Of a stretch of 33,604 bases of DNA, positions 6,773 to 18,600 are shown piece after piece (within the stretch, counting starts at the first letter, position 1; each line of letters starts with the position of its first letter). The notes under the pieces were generated by a model. The model made no database searches. It saw only the letters and a program-made list of their open reading frames with translations, and was not told the origin of the DNA. A program made the translations under genes and the position numbers. The stretch comes from Coriobacteriia bacterium (lineage in GTDB: Bacteria > Actinomycetota > Coriobacteriia > Coriobacteriales > UBA8131): contig WRBR01000009.1 in NCBI GenBank assembly GCA_009784425.1, forward strand, positions 1 through 33,604. Reading direction: 5' to 3'.

Positions 6773-9727
6773 CTATTGTTTCATACGCTCGGCTATGGCT
6801 TCTCTGGAGAGGTAGTGAATGTTTTGCGAGGGTAGGGCTGCGAGAAAGGCTTTGCCGTAGAATTTGGTGGTGAGGCGGGTGTCGGCCAAAACGAGGTAGC
6901 CGCTGTCGCTGCTGGAGCGGATTAAGCGACCCGCGGCCTGCTTGAGGCTGATGACAGCCTCGGGGAGTACATAGCGGCTCCAGGCGCCTCGTTCGCGCTT
7001 ATCGCGCTCCAGTTGCAGCGGGTCGTTGGGTCTGCCAAAGGGCAGCTTGGGAATAATCACGCAGCGCAGAGTGTCGCCGGGGGCATCAAAGCCCTCCCAA
7101 AACGACCGCAGGGCAAAGAGTGAGCGCTCTTTGTTCTCAATGAACTTCTCGCGCAGGCGCGTGCGTGAGGTTCCCGCATATTGGCAGCTGACCTCAAGCC
7201 CGTTGGCCTCAAAGGCGGGGCGCAGGCGCTCGTAGGCTTCTTCCATCTCGCGCCTGTTGGTGAAGAGAGTGAGCACGCTGCCTCCCATAGCCTTGTGCAC
7301 GGAGAAGAGGAGTTCATCCAACTGACTGAGATATTCTGCGCGCTTGTGGTATTCATTGGGGGCAGCCATGTCAAGGGGCACAAAAACAGCCATGTTGGTT
7401 TCAAAGTCATAGCTTGAGTCAAGCTGAAGGGTGCTGAGGCAACCCGGGTCTAACAGGTCCAGGCCTACGCTGTGATTGAAGTAGCTAAAGTCCGCGTCTG
7501 GCGGCTCTTCGCCAAACTCTCCCCTGCCGCTTGTGCTGCCGAGCGCAATGGTTGCCGAGGTATACACCACCGAGAGCTGATTGGGGTAGAACCCCTGGGC
7601 GAGCACCTCGCCCACATCATAGTAGGAGGCTACGAGTTTGTTGGCGTTAAGCGCCACGCGCCGGTCAAGCTGGGCGGAGTAGACAAAGGCGGCGCTGGTG
7701 CCGTCCAGGATGAGGCGAAGCGTATCCAGGGCTGCGGAGATGGTCATCGTGTGCCCAGCCAGCATGCTCTGTGACTCGGCCATCTCCGGCAGATCGCTCA
7801 TGGACGATATCAGGTCTCTGAGCTCTTTTACCAGCCCCTCTATCCTCTCGCTGAGCGCGCTGCCTGTTGAAGTGACCAGAGCCCACTCCGCGCTCTCGCG
7901 CAGGCGCTCGTTGAGCCAGAGTTCCAGCTGGTTATAGTCGCTCGCCTCGCCGAGGTTCACCAGGTTTGCTACGGCCTGGAAAAACGCTGAGCTGAGGGCT
8001 TTTGCCGGCTCGGCCGTTGCGCTGGCTTTTGTTGCCAGGGCGAGCACCAGGTTGCCGTCGTCAAGAGAGGCGGCCTTGGTGCGTATGCTGTCAAGGAGTC
8101 CGCCCCCTCTGAGCGTGGCGCGGATTGCCTCGGTGAGCGCCTTGGCATCCAGCTCGCTGCTGAGCTGCCTGCGCGCCTCCCCCTCGGCACCGTGGGCTTC
8201 GTCGATGATCCAGTGGCGCACCGGTGGGAGCAGGGAGCCCTCGCTCATCACATCGCAAAAGAGCAGCGAGTGATTGGTGACGATGATGTCCGCATTCTTT
8301 GCCTGACGGCGCATGCTGTGCAAAAGACAGCAGCGGTAGTAGCGGCAGCGGCGCCCTAGGCAGTCATCCGCCGAGGCGAGGTATTCAAAGCGCGGCACGT
8401 CGCTGCGGCGCACATTGATGGCGTCTATGTCGCCCGAGACTGATTGACTTATGTAGCTCAGCAGATGGGCAACGAGGGCCGGCTCGCCCTTGTAGGACTT
8501 GTTGGTGATTGCTGTTTTGAGCAGCTTGCGCAGGCAGGGGTAATGCTCGTAGCCCTTGAGCGAGAGGTACTCCAGCCCACCTTTGCCCTCAGCCTCAAGG
8601 GCAGCGTTCAAGCGGGGCAGTTCATGATATATGAGTTGGTCGAGCAGGGCATTTGACTTGGTGGCTACGCCGCAGGTAACCCCGTTGCGCTTGGCAAAGA
8701 GTGCTGCCGGCAAGAGGTAGGCCATAGATTTACCCACGCCGGTGCCTGCCTCTATCGCGACGTTGCCCGAGGTGTTAAAGGCCTTGGCTACTGCCTCTGC
8801 CATTGAGAGCTGTTCGTAGCGTGTTTCGTATTCCGGGTACATTGCGCCGAGCAGGCCGGTGGCGGAATACTCCTCGGCTAATTCGCTGGCCTCAACCGGC
8901 TCCAGGGTGAGGATGCCGCCCTCCAGCTCAATGGCATCGGTTTTCTGCTGCTCTCTGAGATGCCTGGTGAGCTGCTCGCGCACGGCAAGGCAGTCAAAGG
9001 ACTCGCCTACCGTTTTTTGGTGCGCGGCAAAGAGCCTGAGCACCGGCAGGCTTGCCCACTCCTGGTTGGAGAATCTGTCTGCCAGATAAGAGCAGAGGCC
9101 CAAAGGAAGGTCGCTCAGCGCAACGAGGATGACTCGCCACACCTTGGCCAGAGCCAAAACGTCATCGATGGCTCTGTGGGTGGAGCGGCTTTCTGGCGCA
9201 AAGGCGGCGCTCAGAGTCTCAAGGTTGTACTCGCGCAGCAGCGGCATGGCAATGCGGGCGAGTTCAACCGTGTCTATCCAGGGCTCTTCTGAAAGCAGCG
9301 GGCATGGTGCTTCTTTGTCACTTGCACTGTTAGCTTGGATGAAGGCTTGGTCAAAAGGGGCGTTATGGGCAACGATGAGTCGGTTGCCGCAGAAGTCTTT
9401 AAGCCCGCGCATCACCTCTTCTGCAGAGGGCGCCTCAGCAACGTCAGCATCGCTGATATTGGTTATCTCGGTAATCCGCGGAGGAATCGGACGATTGGGA
9501 TTTACAAAGGTTGAGAAGCTGTCTTTAATCTCGCTGCCACAAACGATGGCCGCGGCTACTTCTATAAGTGCTTCTTGCTGGGGATCAAAACCTGTGGTTT
9601 CTGTATCAAGTATGACAAACTCAGGCTCAAGAGCTGCAAAGATAAAATCCTCTGCACGCTTTGCCAGGCTGGCGTAATTGGCTTTGATGTTGGGTTTGGT
9701 ACCAGGAATTACCAGCAAATCAAGCAT
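6773..9727 (-). CDS. DEDDh (DnaQ-type) exonuclease fused to DinG-family superfamily 2 helicase
   Basis: FVILDTETTGFDPQQEALIEVAA exonuclease motif and HNAPFDQAF; EAGTGVGKSMAYLLPA Walker A; Cys cluster CLGRRCRYYRCC (Fe-S type); WIIDEAHGAEGEARRQ DEAH box; QAAGRLIRSSSDSG motif VI. Confidence 0.92.
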   Translation of the reverse strand: MLDLLVIPGTKPNIKANYASLAKRAEDFIFAALEPEFVILDTETTGFDPQQEALIEVAAAIVCGSEIKDSFSTFVNPNRPIPPRITEITNISDADVAEAPSAEEVMRGLKDFCGNRLIVAHNAPFDQAFIQANSASDKEAPCPLLSEEPWIDTVELARIAMPLLREYNLETLSAAFAPESRSTHRAIDDVLALAKVWRVILVALSDLPLGLCSYLADRFSNQEWASLPVLRLFAAHQKTVGESFDCLAVREQLTRHLREQQKTDAIELEGGILTLEPVEASELAEEYSATGLLGAMYPEYETRYEQLSMAEAVAKAFNTSGNVAIEAGTGVGKSMAYLLPAALFAKRNGVTCGVATKSNALLDQLIYHELPRLNAALEAEGKGGLEYLSLKGYEHYPCLRKLLKTAITNKSYKGEPALVAHLLSYISQSVSGDIDAINVRRSDVPRFEYLASADDCLGRRCRYYRCCLLHSMRRQAKNADIIVTNHSLLFCDVMSEGSLLPPVRHWIIDEAHGAEGEARRQLSSELDAKALTEAIRATLRGGGLLDSIRTKAASLDDGNLVLALATKASATAEPAKALSSAFFQAVANLVNLGEASDYNQLELWLNERLRESAEWALVTSTGSALSERIEGLVKELRDLISSMSDLPEMAESQSMLAGHTMTISAALDTLRLILDGTSAAFVYSAQLDRRVALNANKLVASYYDVGEVLAQGFYPNQLSVVYTSATIALGSTSGRGEFGEEPPDADFSYFNHSVGLDLLDPGCLSTLQLDSSYDFETNMAVFVPLDMAAPNEYHKRAEYLSQLDELLFSVHKAMGGSVLTLFTNRREMEEAYERLRPAFEANGLEVSCQYAGTSRTRLREKFIENKERSLFALRSFWEGFDAPGDTLRCVIIPKLPFGRPNDPLQLERDKRERGAWSRYVLPEAVISLKQAAGRLIRSSSDSGYLVLADTRLTTKFYGKAFLAALPSQNIHYLSREAIAERMKQ

Positions 9728-9729
9728 GC

Positions 9730-10206
9730 TTAGATTTCATCCAGATCGTCGCTGGTTACCACCGCACCACCTAAGAGCGTGGTAGCAGAGCCCAGATCGT
9801 AGATGCCATCTTCAAAAGTGAGCGATCCGTCGCCTTCTTCGTCCAGAGTATAGAGAATTGCAAAAGCCTCAGCTCTATCACTTTCTGGCGTGCCACGCTC
9901 AGCGATGAGCGCATCCCTGGTGCCCTCGTCGGTGGTGATGTAGCCATCGTAGGCAAATACATAAGCCTGCATAACATGCGCAAGATTCTGTACCGCCTGG
10001 GAGGCGGCATTAAAGCACTCCGCAGCATCCTCTCCGGGATGACTCTCAATGTGCAGGTTGTCACCATGCAAGACCACGGTAAACGGCTCCAGTTCACCGC
10101 TTTGCTCAAACTTCTCCATTGCTTCGTCCAGCGCAAAGAGAACTATTTTGTCCAACGCGTCTGCCTCGTTTAACTCTGCCCCCTCGGCGATGTGATCTTC
10201 AGTCAT
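9730..10206 (-). CDS. Hypothetical acidic protein, 2 bp upstream of the exonuclease/helicase gene
   Basis: ORF with GGGAGA-like RBS before MTEDHIAEG; long ORF extends to 10275. Confidence 0.7.
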   Translation of the reverse strand: MTEDHIAEGAELNEADALDKIVLFALDEAMEKFEQSGELEPFTVVLHGDNLHIESHPGEDAAECFNAASQAVQNLAHVMQAYVFAYDGYITTDEGTRDALIAERGTPESDRAEAFAILYTLDEEGDGSLTFEDGIYDLGSATTLLGGAVVTSDDLDEI

Positions 10207-10353
10207 GATGTCTCCCATGCTCAAGTTATGGCTTTTTTGAGCTGTAGCTGCAAGTTCAAAAAAAGCCGTTCTCATATCCAGATTGATAATTGTACACGGA
10301 CATGCACCGATTTTCTTGGCAAATCCTCTTCAGTCTGAATGCGCTTTTGATTA

Positions 10354-10752
10354 TCAGGATTTAATGATGTGGCTCAGCTGGATGCCGGCAAGATGCTTGC
10401 CGAGCATGTCGCGAGTTGAATGCCAGATGTCTTCTGATACGCAATTATCCTCGCAGTTACACCAGGCAGAATCTTTGGTGGAAAAAGCCTTGTCCAAGGG
10501 ATCTTGCGCTGCCTCAAAGACCTCAAGGAGGGTTATCTCCTGCAATGGCTTTGCCAGTTTTATTCCCCCGTTGATGCCCCGCGCGGTGGCTACAATACCT
10601 GCTTTGAGGAGGCCTTGCTGCACCGTACGAGCAAAAGCATAGGTCACGTTATGGCGCTCAGCCAGCGTACGCAAACCCAGAGGCTTGTTGTTATTATCGG
10701 AAAGATCAGCAATCAGATGAATTGCATAGTCTGTCCGACGAGTGATCTTCAT
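10354..10752 (-). CDS. Rrf2-family transcriptional regulator with CxCx3C cysteine cluster
   Basis: MKITRRTDYAIHLIADLS ... GLRTLAERHNVTYAFARTVQQGLLKAGIVATARGINGGIKLAKP; WCNCEDNC. Confidence 0.92.
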   Translation of the reverse strand: MKITRRTDYAIHLIADLSDNNNKPLGLRTLAERHNVTYAFARTVQQGLLKAGIVATARGINGGIKLAKPLQEITLLEVFEAAQDPLDKAFSTKDSAWCNCEDNCVSEDIWHSTRDMLGKHLAGIQLSHIIKS

Positions 10753-10874
10753 AAATGGTACTCCTCATTAAAAAAGGTGAGCTCAGTCCCAGCAGAGAAC
10801 CAGCTATAAACGAATTGTGCTAAGTACTATACCAGTTTAGCGTTAAATTGCAATAAAAATTCGCAGTATTGCCC

Positions 10875-11068
10875 GTGACTCATTGTGACTCATTGGAGAC
10901 GGGGAACTGACTCAGTGGAACAGAGGTGGAACAGGGGGACGGGGCTTGGTGGAACAGGGGGACGGGGTTAGTGTTCCAATTTGACCTTGGTGGAACAGGG
11001 GGACGGGGTTAGTGTTCCAATTTGACCAAGGTCAAATTGGAACACTAACCCCGTCCCCCTGTTCCACC
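10875..11068. repeat. REP-like repeat cluster, copy C, including GTGACTCATTGTGACTCATTGGAGACGGGGAACTGACTCA and GGAACAGGGGGACGGGG modules
   Basis: Perfect 39-bp inverted repeat 10989-11027 / 11030-11068 with AA centre. Confidence 0.95.
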
Positions 11069-11086
11069 TCTGTTCCACCTCTGTAG

Positions 11087-11112
11087 CAAAAAGGCCCCGG
11101 AGGGCCTTTTTG
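11087..11112 (-). terminator. Rho-independent terminator of rpoC
   Basis: AAAAAGGCCCCGGAGGGCCTTTTT hairpin with T tract on the minus strand directly after the rpoC stop. Confidence 0.9.
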
Positions 11113-14100
11113 TTACTCGGAAATTTTGCCTTTAGCGTCGCTTTCGGTGAAGTCTACTATCTTGCCGAGGAGCTCGTCGAGTTCTTTGGGGTCGTTGGCG
11201 GTGCCGCGGATGATCAGCTTTTCGTCGCTGTCCTCAAAGGGGTCGGCGCTGTAGGAGAGCGGTACATCGCCGCTCATGAGCAAGTCGGGATTGTCCGGCG
11301 AGAACACTACGTCGAGCAAATGCGAAACATCGGATTCATCGTCGTCGGCCGGCGGCTCAATGAGGTGCAGTAGATCACGCTCCTCCAGCCCAGCCCTGAG
11401 TTCTTCGATGGCCTTGGAGCCAATGCCCTCGATGCGCAGGAGTTCCTCTTCGGATTTTCCGATGAGGTCGCCCACCATCTCAATGCCGGCCTCGCTGAAC
11501 TTGTTGGCCCAACGCTGCGAAACGCCCAGGTCATCAAACAGATAGAGCTTGGCGGTCTCCAGCGGGATGGGCGGCAGCTTTTTACCCAGGCCAATGCTGC
11601 CCAAGTAATTTGCTAGTTCAATTGGCATATTATGGTAGTCTTCTGAATCAAAGTTCCAGTCTTGGGGCTGCGGCAGCAGCATCTCAAGCTCCTTCAGTTC
11701 TTCAGGAGCCCAATCGGGCAGTATGTCAGACTTGCCACGTCCGGCACGCACAGGCTCACCCTTGTAGGTGAGGTCAATCTCGCGATAAACCTGCAGGCCG
11801 GTACCAGCCGGAATCGGCTTGCCGATAATCACGTTTTCTTTGAGTCCTACCAGGTCGTCGGAGCGCCCCTCTATAGCGGCGTCAGTTAAGACCTTGGTGG
11901 TCTCTTGGAAGGAGGCCGCAGAGAGGAAGGAGTCCGTGGCCAGCGAGGCCTTGGTGATACCAAGGAGCAGCTGTTGGCCGGTGGGCGCCTCGCCGCCTTC
12001 AAAGGCAATCTTCTCACTCACGCGCTCAAACTCGTACGCGTCCACCTGCTTGCCGGGCAGATACTCCGAGTCGCCAGGCGTGAGCACGGTGACCTTGCGC
12101 AGCATCTGGCGCGCAATGACCTCGATGTGTTTGTCGTTAATGCTTACACCCTGGTTGACGTACACGCCCTGTACCTGGGAGACAATGTAGCGCAGGGTCT
12201 CTCGGGCATCAGTGAGGCGGAGCAGGTCATGCGGATTGATAGAACCCTTGGTGAGCTGCTGGCCCATAGTTACGTGCGAGCCGTCTTCTACACCCGCCAT
12301 CAGTTGGGCGCGGGTGCTTATGGGGTATTCCTTGATATCGCCCTCTTGATTGGTGATGGTCAAGATTTGTTGAATCTTATCCCTGGCAACCTGCAAAACG
12401 CCGGTGAGCTCAGCGAGCACGGCCTCGCCCTTGGGGCGGCGCGCTTCAAAAAGCTCGGTAACACGCGGCAGGCCGTGGGTGATGTCCTCACCAGCCACGC
12501 CGCCGGTGTGGAAGGTACGCATGGTGAGCTGGGTGCCCGGCTCGCCGATTGACTGAGCGGCAATGATGCCCACTGCCGTACCGATGTTAACCGGAGAGCT
12601 GAGAGCAAGGTCCCAACCGTAGCATTTTTGGCAGACCCCACGCTCTGAGTGGCAGGTCATGATGGTGCGCACCTTGACGTCGGTGAGTCCGGCGTCGATG
12701 AGCTCCTGAATCTGGGCGGCACTGGTGATGTACTCGTCGGCATCAACGACAATCTCACCGGTGTCAACATTGGCAGCTGGCTTTAACACCAGGCGGCCAA
12801 CCAAATTAACATCAGGCTCTCCTTGCTTGGTAGCGAGGGGATAGTCCACACCCACGTCGGTGCCGCAGTCTTGCTCGGAGATGATGACGTCTTGCGCAAC
12901 GTCTACGAGACGACGGGTCAAATACCCGGAGTCGGCGGTACGCAGTGCGGTATCGGCCAGACCCTTACGGGCTCCGTGGGTTGAGATAAAGTATTCGAGC
13001 ACCGAGAGGCCCTCGCGGAAGTTTGCCTTGATGGGGCGGTCGATAATCTCACCCTTGGGGTCACTCATGAGTCCGCGCATACCCGCCAGCTGACGAATCT
13101 GCTTGATGTCACCACGAGCACCGGAGAAGGCCATCATGTAGATGGGATTAAAGCGCTCAAAGTTGGCGGCCATAGCCTCGCCCACCTCGTCATTGGCCTT
13201 GTTCCACACGTCAACAACCTGCTCGTGACGCTCTTCAACTGTCACCAGGCCGTCTTCGTAGGCCTCGTCAATGGTGGCTACCTTCTCGTCAGCCGCGGCC
13301 AGGATGGCCTGCTTCTGCGGAGGCACTACGGCATCATACACGCTTACCGTGATGCCGGCGCGTGTGGCGTAGTGGAATCCTGCGGCCTTGAGGCCGTCCA
13401 GTATCTGGCTCATCTGAGCCACCGGATAGGCATTGGTGCACTCCTCAACCAAATTGGAGATGCCCTTTTTGTTCATCTCGTGGTTGATGTAGGGGTAATC
13501 ATCGGGCAGCACCGCGTTAAAGGTGATGCGACCAATGGTGGTGGCAATACGCTCGCCGGCCTTAAAATCGATGGTCACAATGCGGCTCTCGATCTTGGAC
13601 TTGCGAGGATCGGGGTCATAACCCTTGAGACCCTCAGGCTCAATCACTGATACCAAAGAGCGCTCCGGCTCAACAGGCACGCCGGTGTTCTTGTCAACCC
13701 AGCGCAACTCCCGCACCTCGGTGTCCCTCTTGAGACGCACCTGGATCTTGGCCTGGAGGTCTACGTCGGGGCTTAGGGTGTGGTCGCGCTCGGCGTCATA
13801 GGCGTTGAGCGCGTCCTTGAAGTTGATGAACGAGCGACCCTCTCCCCTAAAACCGTCGCGTGCGGCGGTGAGGTAGAAGAGTCCAATAATCATGTCTTGG
13901 GTGGGCACGGCCAGCGGACGGCCGTGCGCCGGGCTCTTGATGTTGTTGGCAGAGAGCATCAACACGCGCGCCTCGGCCTGAGCCTCAGACGAGAGCGGCA
14001 CGTGTACGGCCATTTGGTCACCGTCAAAGTCGGCGTTGAATGCGGTGCAGACCAGCGGGTGCAGACGGATAGCCTTACCCTCAACCAATACGGGCTCAAA

Positions 14101-15642
14101 GGCCTGAATGCCCAGGCGGTGCAAGGTGGGGGCGCGGTTTAACAGCACCGGGTGCTCGTTGATGACCTCTTCGAGGATGTCCCAGACCTGGCTCGAGACA
14201 CCGCGATCGATGTCGCGCTTGGCGGCCTTGGGGTTTTTGTTGGGATCAAGCTCAACCATACGCTTAACCACAAAAGGCTTAAAGAGCTCGAGTGCCATCT
14301 GCTTTGGCAGACCACACTGATGCAGCTTGAGCTGCGGGCCTACCACGATAACCGAGCGGCCGGAGTAGTCCACGCGCTTACCCAGGAGGTTTTGGCGGAA
14401 GCGTCCCTGCTTGCCCTTGAGCATGTCAGAGATTGACTTGAGGGGACGGTTGCCCGGTCCGGTAACCGCACGCCCGCGGCGGCCGTTATCGAAGAGTGAA
14501 TCTACGGCCTCTTGCAGCATGCGCTTTTCGTTATTGACGATGATCTCAGGCGCACCCTGGTCAAGGAGGCGCTTGAGGCGGTTATTGCGGTTGATAACGC
14601 GGCGGTACAGATCGTTGAGGTCACGGGTGGCAAAGCGGCCGCCGTCAAGCTGCACCATAGGGCGCAAGTCGGGCGGGATAACCGGTATGACGTCAAGGAC
14701 CATGTCCTGCGGTTTGTTGTGGCTCTTGAGAAAGGCATCAACAACCTTGAGGCGCTTGATGGCCTTGGCGCGGCGCTGACCTTTGCCGGTGGCGATAATC
14801 TCGCGCAGCTCCTCGCCTGTGGCTTCCAGGTTAAGATTGATGAGCAGGTCACGCACGTACTCGGCGCCCATGCCACCACGGAAGTACAGCGAATAATTGA
14901 GGCGCAGCTCACGGTAGAGGGTTTCGTCATCGATGAGCTCGCGCTCAGAGATGCGCATGAACACGTCATGCGCGTCGGTGCGCAGCTGTTTGCGCTCGGC
15001 AAACTCCTCGCGCAGGTCGGCAATCTCTTCGGCTATCTCCTCGGGGGTGAGCTGTTCGCTCTGTGCCTCGGAGGCAGCAAATTCATCGTCGCCCACCGGG
15101 GCTGCGCCCAGGCGCTTGACACCCTCAATGGCGCGCTCAAGTTCGGCATCCAGCTCTTCAAGATCTGCCGCCAGCTCGTCGGCCAGCTCGGGGGTATCAG
15201 CCTCGCGAGCCTCGGTATCAACAAAGGTGATGATAGAAGACGCAAAGTACAGCACCTTCTCCAGATCCTTCAACGCTACATCTAAAAGGTAGCCCAGCCG
15301 CGACGGCGAGCCCTTGAAATACCAGATGTGGCTCACGGGCGCGGCCAGCTCAATGTGACCCATGCGCTCGCGGCGCACCTTGGCGCGGGTGACTTCAACG
15401 CCGCAGCGCTCGCAGACAATGCCCTTAAAGCGGATGCGCTTGTACTTGCCGCAGTTGCATTCCCAGTCTTTGGTGGGGCCAAAGATCTTCTCGCAGAAGA
15501 GCCCGTCCTTTTCTGGCTTGAGCGTGCGGTAGTTGATGGTTTCTGGCTTTTTAACCTCGCCCCTGCTCCAGGAGCGAATCTTTTCGGCGGAGGCAAGTCC
15601 TATCTTGAATTGCTCAAAGTTCTGTACGTCAAATTCAGACAT
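11113..15642 (-). CDS. rpoC: DNA-directed RNA polymerase subunit beta' with alpha-CTD-like C-terminal domain and acidic tail
   Basis: [23 protein letters not shown] zinc site, [16 protein letters not shown] catalytic loop, [16 protein letters not shown]. Start placed at MSEFDVQNF (GGAGGG RBS), 1 bp after the rpoB stop. Confidence 0.97.
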   Translation of the reverse strand: MSEFDVQNFEQFKIGLASAEKIRSWSRGEVKKPETINYRTLKPEKDGLFCEKIFGPTKDWECNCGKYKRIRFKGIVCERCGVEVTRAKVRRERMGHIELAAPVSHIWYFKGSPSRLGYLLDVALKDLEKVLYFASSIITFVDTEAREADTPELADELAADLEELDAELERAIEGVKRLGAAPVGDDEFAASEAQSEQLTPEEIAEEIADLREEFAERKQLRTDAHDVFMRISERELIDDETLYRELRLNYSLYFRGGMGAEYVRDLLINLNLEATGEELREIIATGKGQRRAKAIKRLKVVDAFLKSHNKPQDMVLDVIPVIPPDLRPMVQLDGGRFATRDLNDLYRRVINRNNRLKRLLDQGAPEIIVNNEKRMLQEAVDSLFDNGRRGRAVTGPGNRPLKSISDMLKGKQGRFRQNLLGKRVDYSGRSVIVVGPQLKLHQCGLPKQMALELFKPFVVKRMVELDPNKNPKAAKRDIDRGVSSQVWDILEEVINEHPVLLNRAPTLHRLGIQAFEPVLVEGKAIRLHPLVCTAFNADFDGDQMAVHVPLSSEAQAEARVLMLSANNIKSPAHGRPLAVPTQDMIIGLFYLTAARDGFRGEGRSFINFKDALNAYDAERDHTLSPDVDLQAKIQVRLKRDTEVRELRWVDKNTGVPVEPERSLVSVIEPEGLKGYDPDPRKSKIESRIVTIDFKAGERIATTIGRITFNAVLPDDYPYINHEMNKKGISNLVEECTNAYPVAQMSQILDGLKAAGFHYATRAGITVSVYDAVVPPQKQAILAAADEKVATIDEAYEDGLVTVEERHEQVVDVWNKANDEVGEAMAANFERFNPIYMMAFSGARGDIKQIRQLAGMRGLMSDPKGEIIDRPIKANFREGLSVLEYFISTHGARKGLADTALRTADSGYLTRRLVDVAQDVIISEQDCGTDVGVDYPLATKQGEPDVNLVGRLVLKPAANVDTGEIVVDADEYITSAAQIQELIDAGLTDVKVRTIMTCHSERGVCQKCYGWDLALSSPVNIGTAVGIIAAQSIGEPGTQLTMRTFHTGGVAGEDITHGLPRVTELFEARRPKGEAVLAELTGVLQVARDKIQQILTITNQEGDIKEYPISTRAQLMAGVEDGSHVTMGQQLTKGSINPHDLLRLTDARETLRYIVSQVQGVYVNQGVSINDKHIEVIARQMLRKVTVLTPGDSEYLPGKQVDAYEFERVSEKIAFEGGEAPTGQQLLLGITKASLATDSFLSAASFQETTKVLTDAAIEGRSDDLVGLKENVIIGKPIPAGTGLQVYREIDLTYKGEPVRAGRGKSDILPDWAPEELKELEMLLPQPQDWNFDSEDYHNMPIELANYLGSIGLGKKLPPIPLETAKLYLFDDLGVSQRWANKFSEAGIEMVGDLIGKSEEELLRIEGIGSKAIEELRAGLEERDLLHLIEPPADDDESDVSHLLDVVFSPDNPDLLMSGDVPLSYSADPFEDSDEKLIIRGTANDPKELDELLGKIVDFTESDAKGKISE

Positions 15643-15643
15643 G

Positions 15644-18600
15644 TTACTCACCCTCCCCTTCAGTGTCATCGAGTGTTATTCCGGGCACATCTTCTCCTTC
15701 GGTACCAAAACCAAGATTGGCAGCAAGGTTATCATCGGTGCCGAGGGCGCCGATGAGGCTCTCTCCCTCGGTGTCAAAGCCCAACAAGCTGCTGATGTCT
15801 CCTGAGGTGAACTCGTCAAGCCCTGAGGCAATCAGGTCGAGGGCGTCCTCGTCGCTTCCTGGCTCGCCGAGCAAGATGTCGTCATACGCGGCAGCGAGGG
15901 TCTTGGTCTCGGCCAATTCAAAGTCTTCCAGCATATCCTCGCGCTGTCCGCCTACCAGCTCAACGTCAAGACAAAGCGATTTCATCTCCTTGACCAGCAC
16001 CTTAAATGACTCAGGCACCTCGGGTGAAGGGATGTTCTCGCCCTTGACGATATGCTCATAGGCCTTAACGCGGCCGGCGGTATCGTCAGACTTGATAGTC
16101 ATGATCTCTTCAAGCACTGCGCTGGCACCGTAGGCGTAGAGCGCCCACACTTCCATCTCACCAAAGCGCTGGCCGCCAAACTGACTCTTGCCGCCCAGGG
16201 GCTGCTGCGTGATGAGCGAGTAGGGGCCGGTGGAGCGAGCATGAATCTTGTCGTCCACCAGGTGGCTGAGCTTAAGGATGTAGTTTTGGCCCACAGTGAT
16301 GGGCTCGCGGAACATCTCGCCGGTACGGCCGTCAAAGAGCGCGGTTTTGCCTTCGCGCGAGAGTTGCGGAATGAACTCATCGCGGGCCAAGTCACCCAGC
16401 TCCTTGTGGAGATGCAGTTTGTGGTTTTTATTGGCGCGCTCAATGGCGTTGGATATCTGCTCTTCTGAGGCACCGTCAAACACAGGCGAGGCCACGTGGA
16501 TGGGTCCGGGCACAGGCTCGTTGGATGAGTCGTCATCGCTCCAACCAAATTGCGCGGCCCAGCCCAGGTGAGTCTCAAGCAGCTGTCCAACATTCATACG
16601 GCTGGGTACGCCAAGCGGGTTCAAGATGATGTCAATGGGCGAGCCATCGGCCAAGAAGGGCATGTCCTCAATCGGCAGAATTGCGCTGATGACACCCTTG
16701 TTGCCGTGGCGTCCGGCCAGCTTGTCGCCTTGCTGCACCTTACGCTTTTGGGCCACATAGACCCTCACGAGCTCGTTGACTCCGGGTGACAGTTCATCGC
16801 CCATGTCGCGCGAGAAAGTCTGGATGTCTATGATGCGCCCGCCGCTTCCGTGCGGCACCTTAAGTGAGGTATCGCGCACGTCACGGGCCTTTTCGCCAAA
16901 GATGGCGCGGAGCAGGCGCTCTTCTGCCGTGAGCTCGGTTTCGCCCTTGGGGGTGACCTTACCCACCAACACATCACCGGGAAACACCTCGGCGCCAATG
17001 CGGATGATGCCGTTGGAGTCAAGGTTGCCCAGCATGTCGTCAGAGATATTGGGTATCTCTCGCGTGATTTCTTCGGGGCCCAGCTTGGTGTCGCGGGCAT
17101 CAATTTCGTACTCGGAGATATGGATAGAGGTAAGCAGGTCTTCAGTCACAAGGCGCTCAGACAAGATGATGGCGTCCTCGTAGTTAAAGCCTTCCCAGGG
17201 CATGTAGGCAACCAGCAGGTTCTGGCCCAGGCTGAGCTCACCAAAGTGAGTGGCCGGACCGTCTGCCAACACCTCGCCTGCCTCAATCTTCTGGCCAACG
17301 CGCACCAGAGGTTTATGGTTAAGGCAACCGCTTTGGTTAGAGCGCTGGAACTTAGGCAGTGCGTAGTCACGCAGCCCATTTTTTCCGCGCACGGTAACCC
17401 GGTTGGTCTGCACGTATTCAACAACTCCGGGCTCCTCGGCAAGTACAATCTCGCCGGAGTCCACGGCGCAGCGGTGCTCCATGCCGGTGCCCACGAGCGG
17501 TGCATCGGGGCGCAGCAGCGGAACCGCCTGGCGTTGCATGTTGGAGCCCATGAGGGCTCGGTTGGCGTCATCATGCTCCAAGAAGGGGATGAGGGCCGTA
17601 GCAACCGACACCATCTGGCGCGGCGACACGTCCATGTACTGCACGCGCTTGGGCACAACCTCTTCAGGCTCACCAAACGATCCTCGTGCATCACGCATAC
17701 GGCAGAGCACCTTCTCGGCTTTGACAAACTTGCCCTTTTCGTTGCGGGTACCAAACTCACGGCTCTCTTGATCAAAGGTCTCGTTTGCCTGAGCGATGAT
17801 GAAGTTTTCTTCCTCATCAGCGGTGAGGTAGTCAATGTCATCGGTGACCTTGCCATCAATAACGCGGCGGTACGGCGCCTCGATAAAGCCGTAGGAATTA
17901 ACGCGGGCATAGGTGGCGAGCGAACCTATGAGCCCAATGTTGGGGCCTTCCGGGGTCTCAATGGGGCACATGCGTCCGTAGTGCGAGGGGTGCACGTCGC
18001 GCACCTCAAAGCCGGCGCGCTCACGGCTCAGGCCGCCGGGGCCCAGCGCCGAGAGGCGGCGCTTGTGGGTGATGCCCGTGGCCGGATTGGTCTGATCCAT
18101 GAACTGGCTCAGCTGCGAGGAGCCAAAGAACTCCTTGATAGCCGCCACAATGGGTCGGATATTGATGAGGCTGGTAGGCGTAATCTCAGAAACCTCCATA
18201 GTGGACATACGCTCGCGCACCACGCGCTCCATGCGGCTGAGGCCAATGCGAAATTGGTTTTGAATCAGCTCGCCTACGGTTTTGATGCGCCTATTGCCAA
18301 AGTGGTCGATGTCGTCAAGCTGGCAGTTGGGGTTGCTGTTGGCCAGCTCGGTGATGTAGCGCATGGTTTGCACCACATCCTCTTTAGTGAGGATGGAGGG
18401 GCCGGCTTCCGAGTAGTTTTGCGTACCGCGCTCATGGTGCTTGCCCATGTCTTCGGCCACAACGCAGGTGTAACCATCCTCGGCGGGGGTATAGGTGAGG
18501 CCAAGCTTTTTATCTATCTTATAGCGGCCTACGCGCGCCAGATCATAACGCTGCGGATTGAAGAACAGGCCCTCGAGCAGCGTGGCTGCGCTGTCTACAT

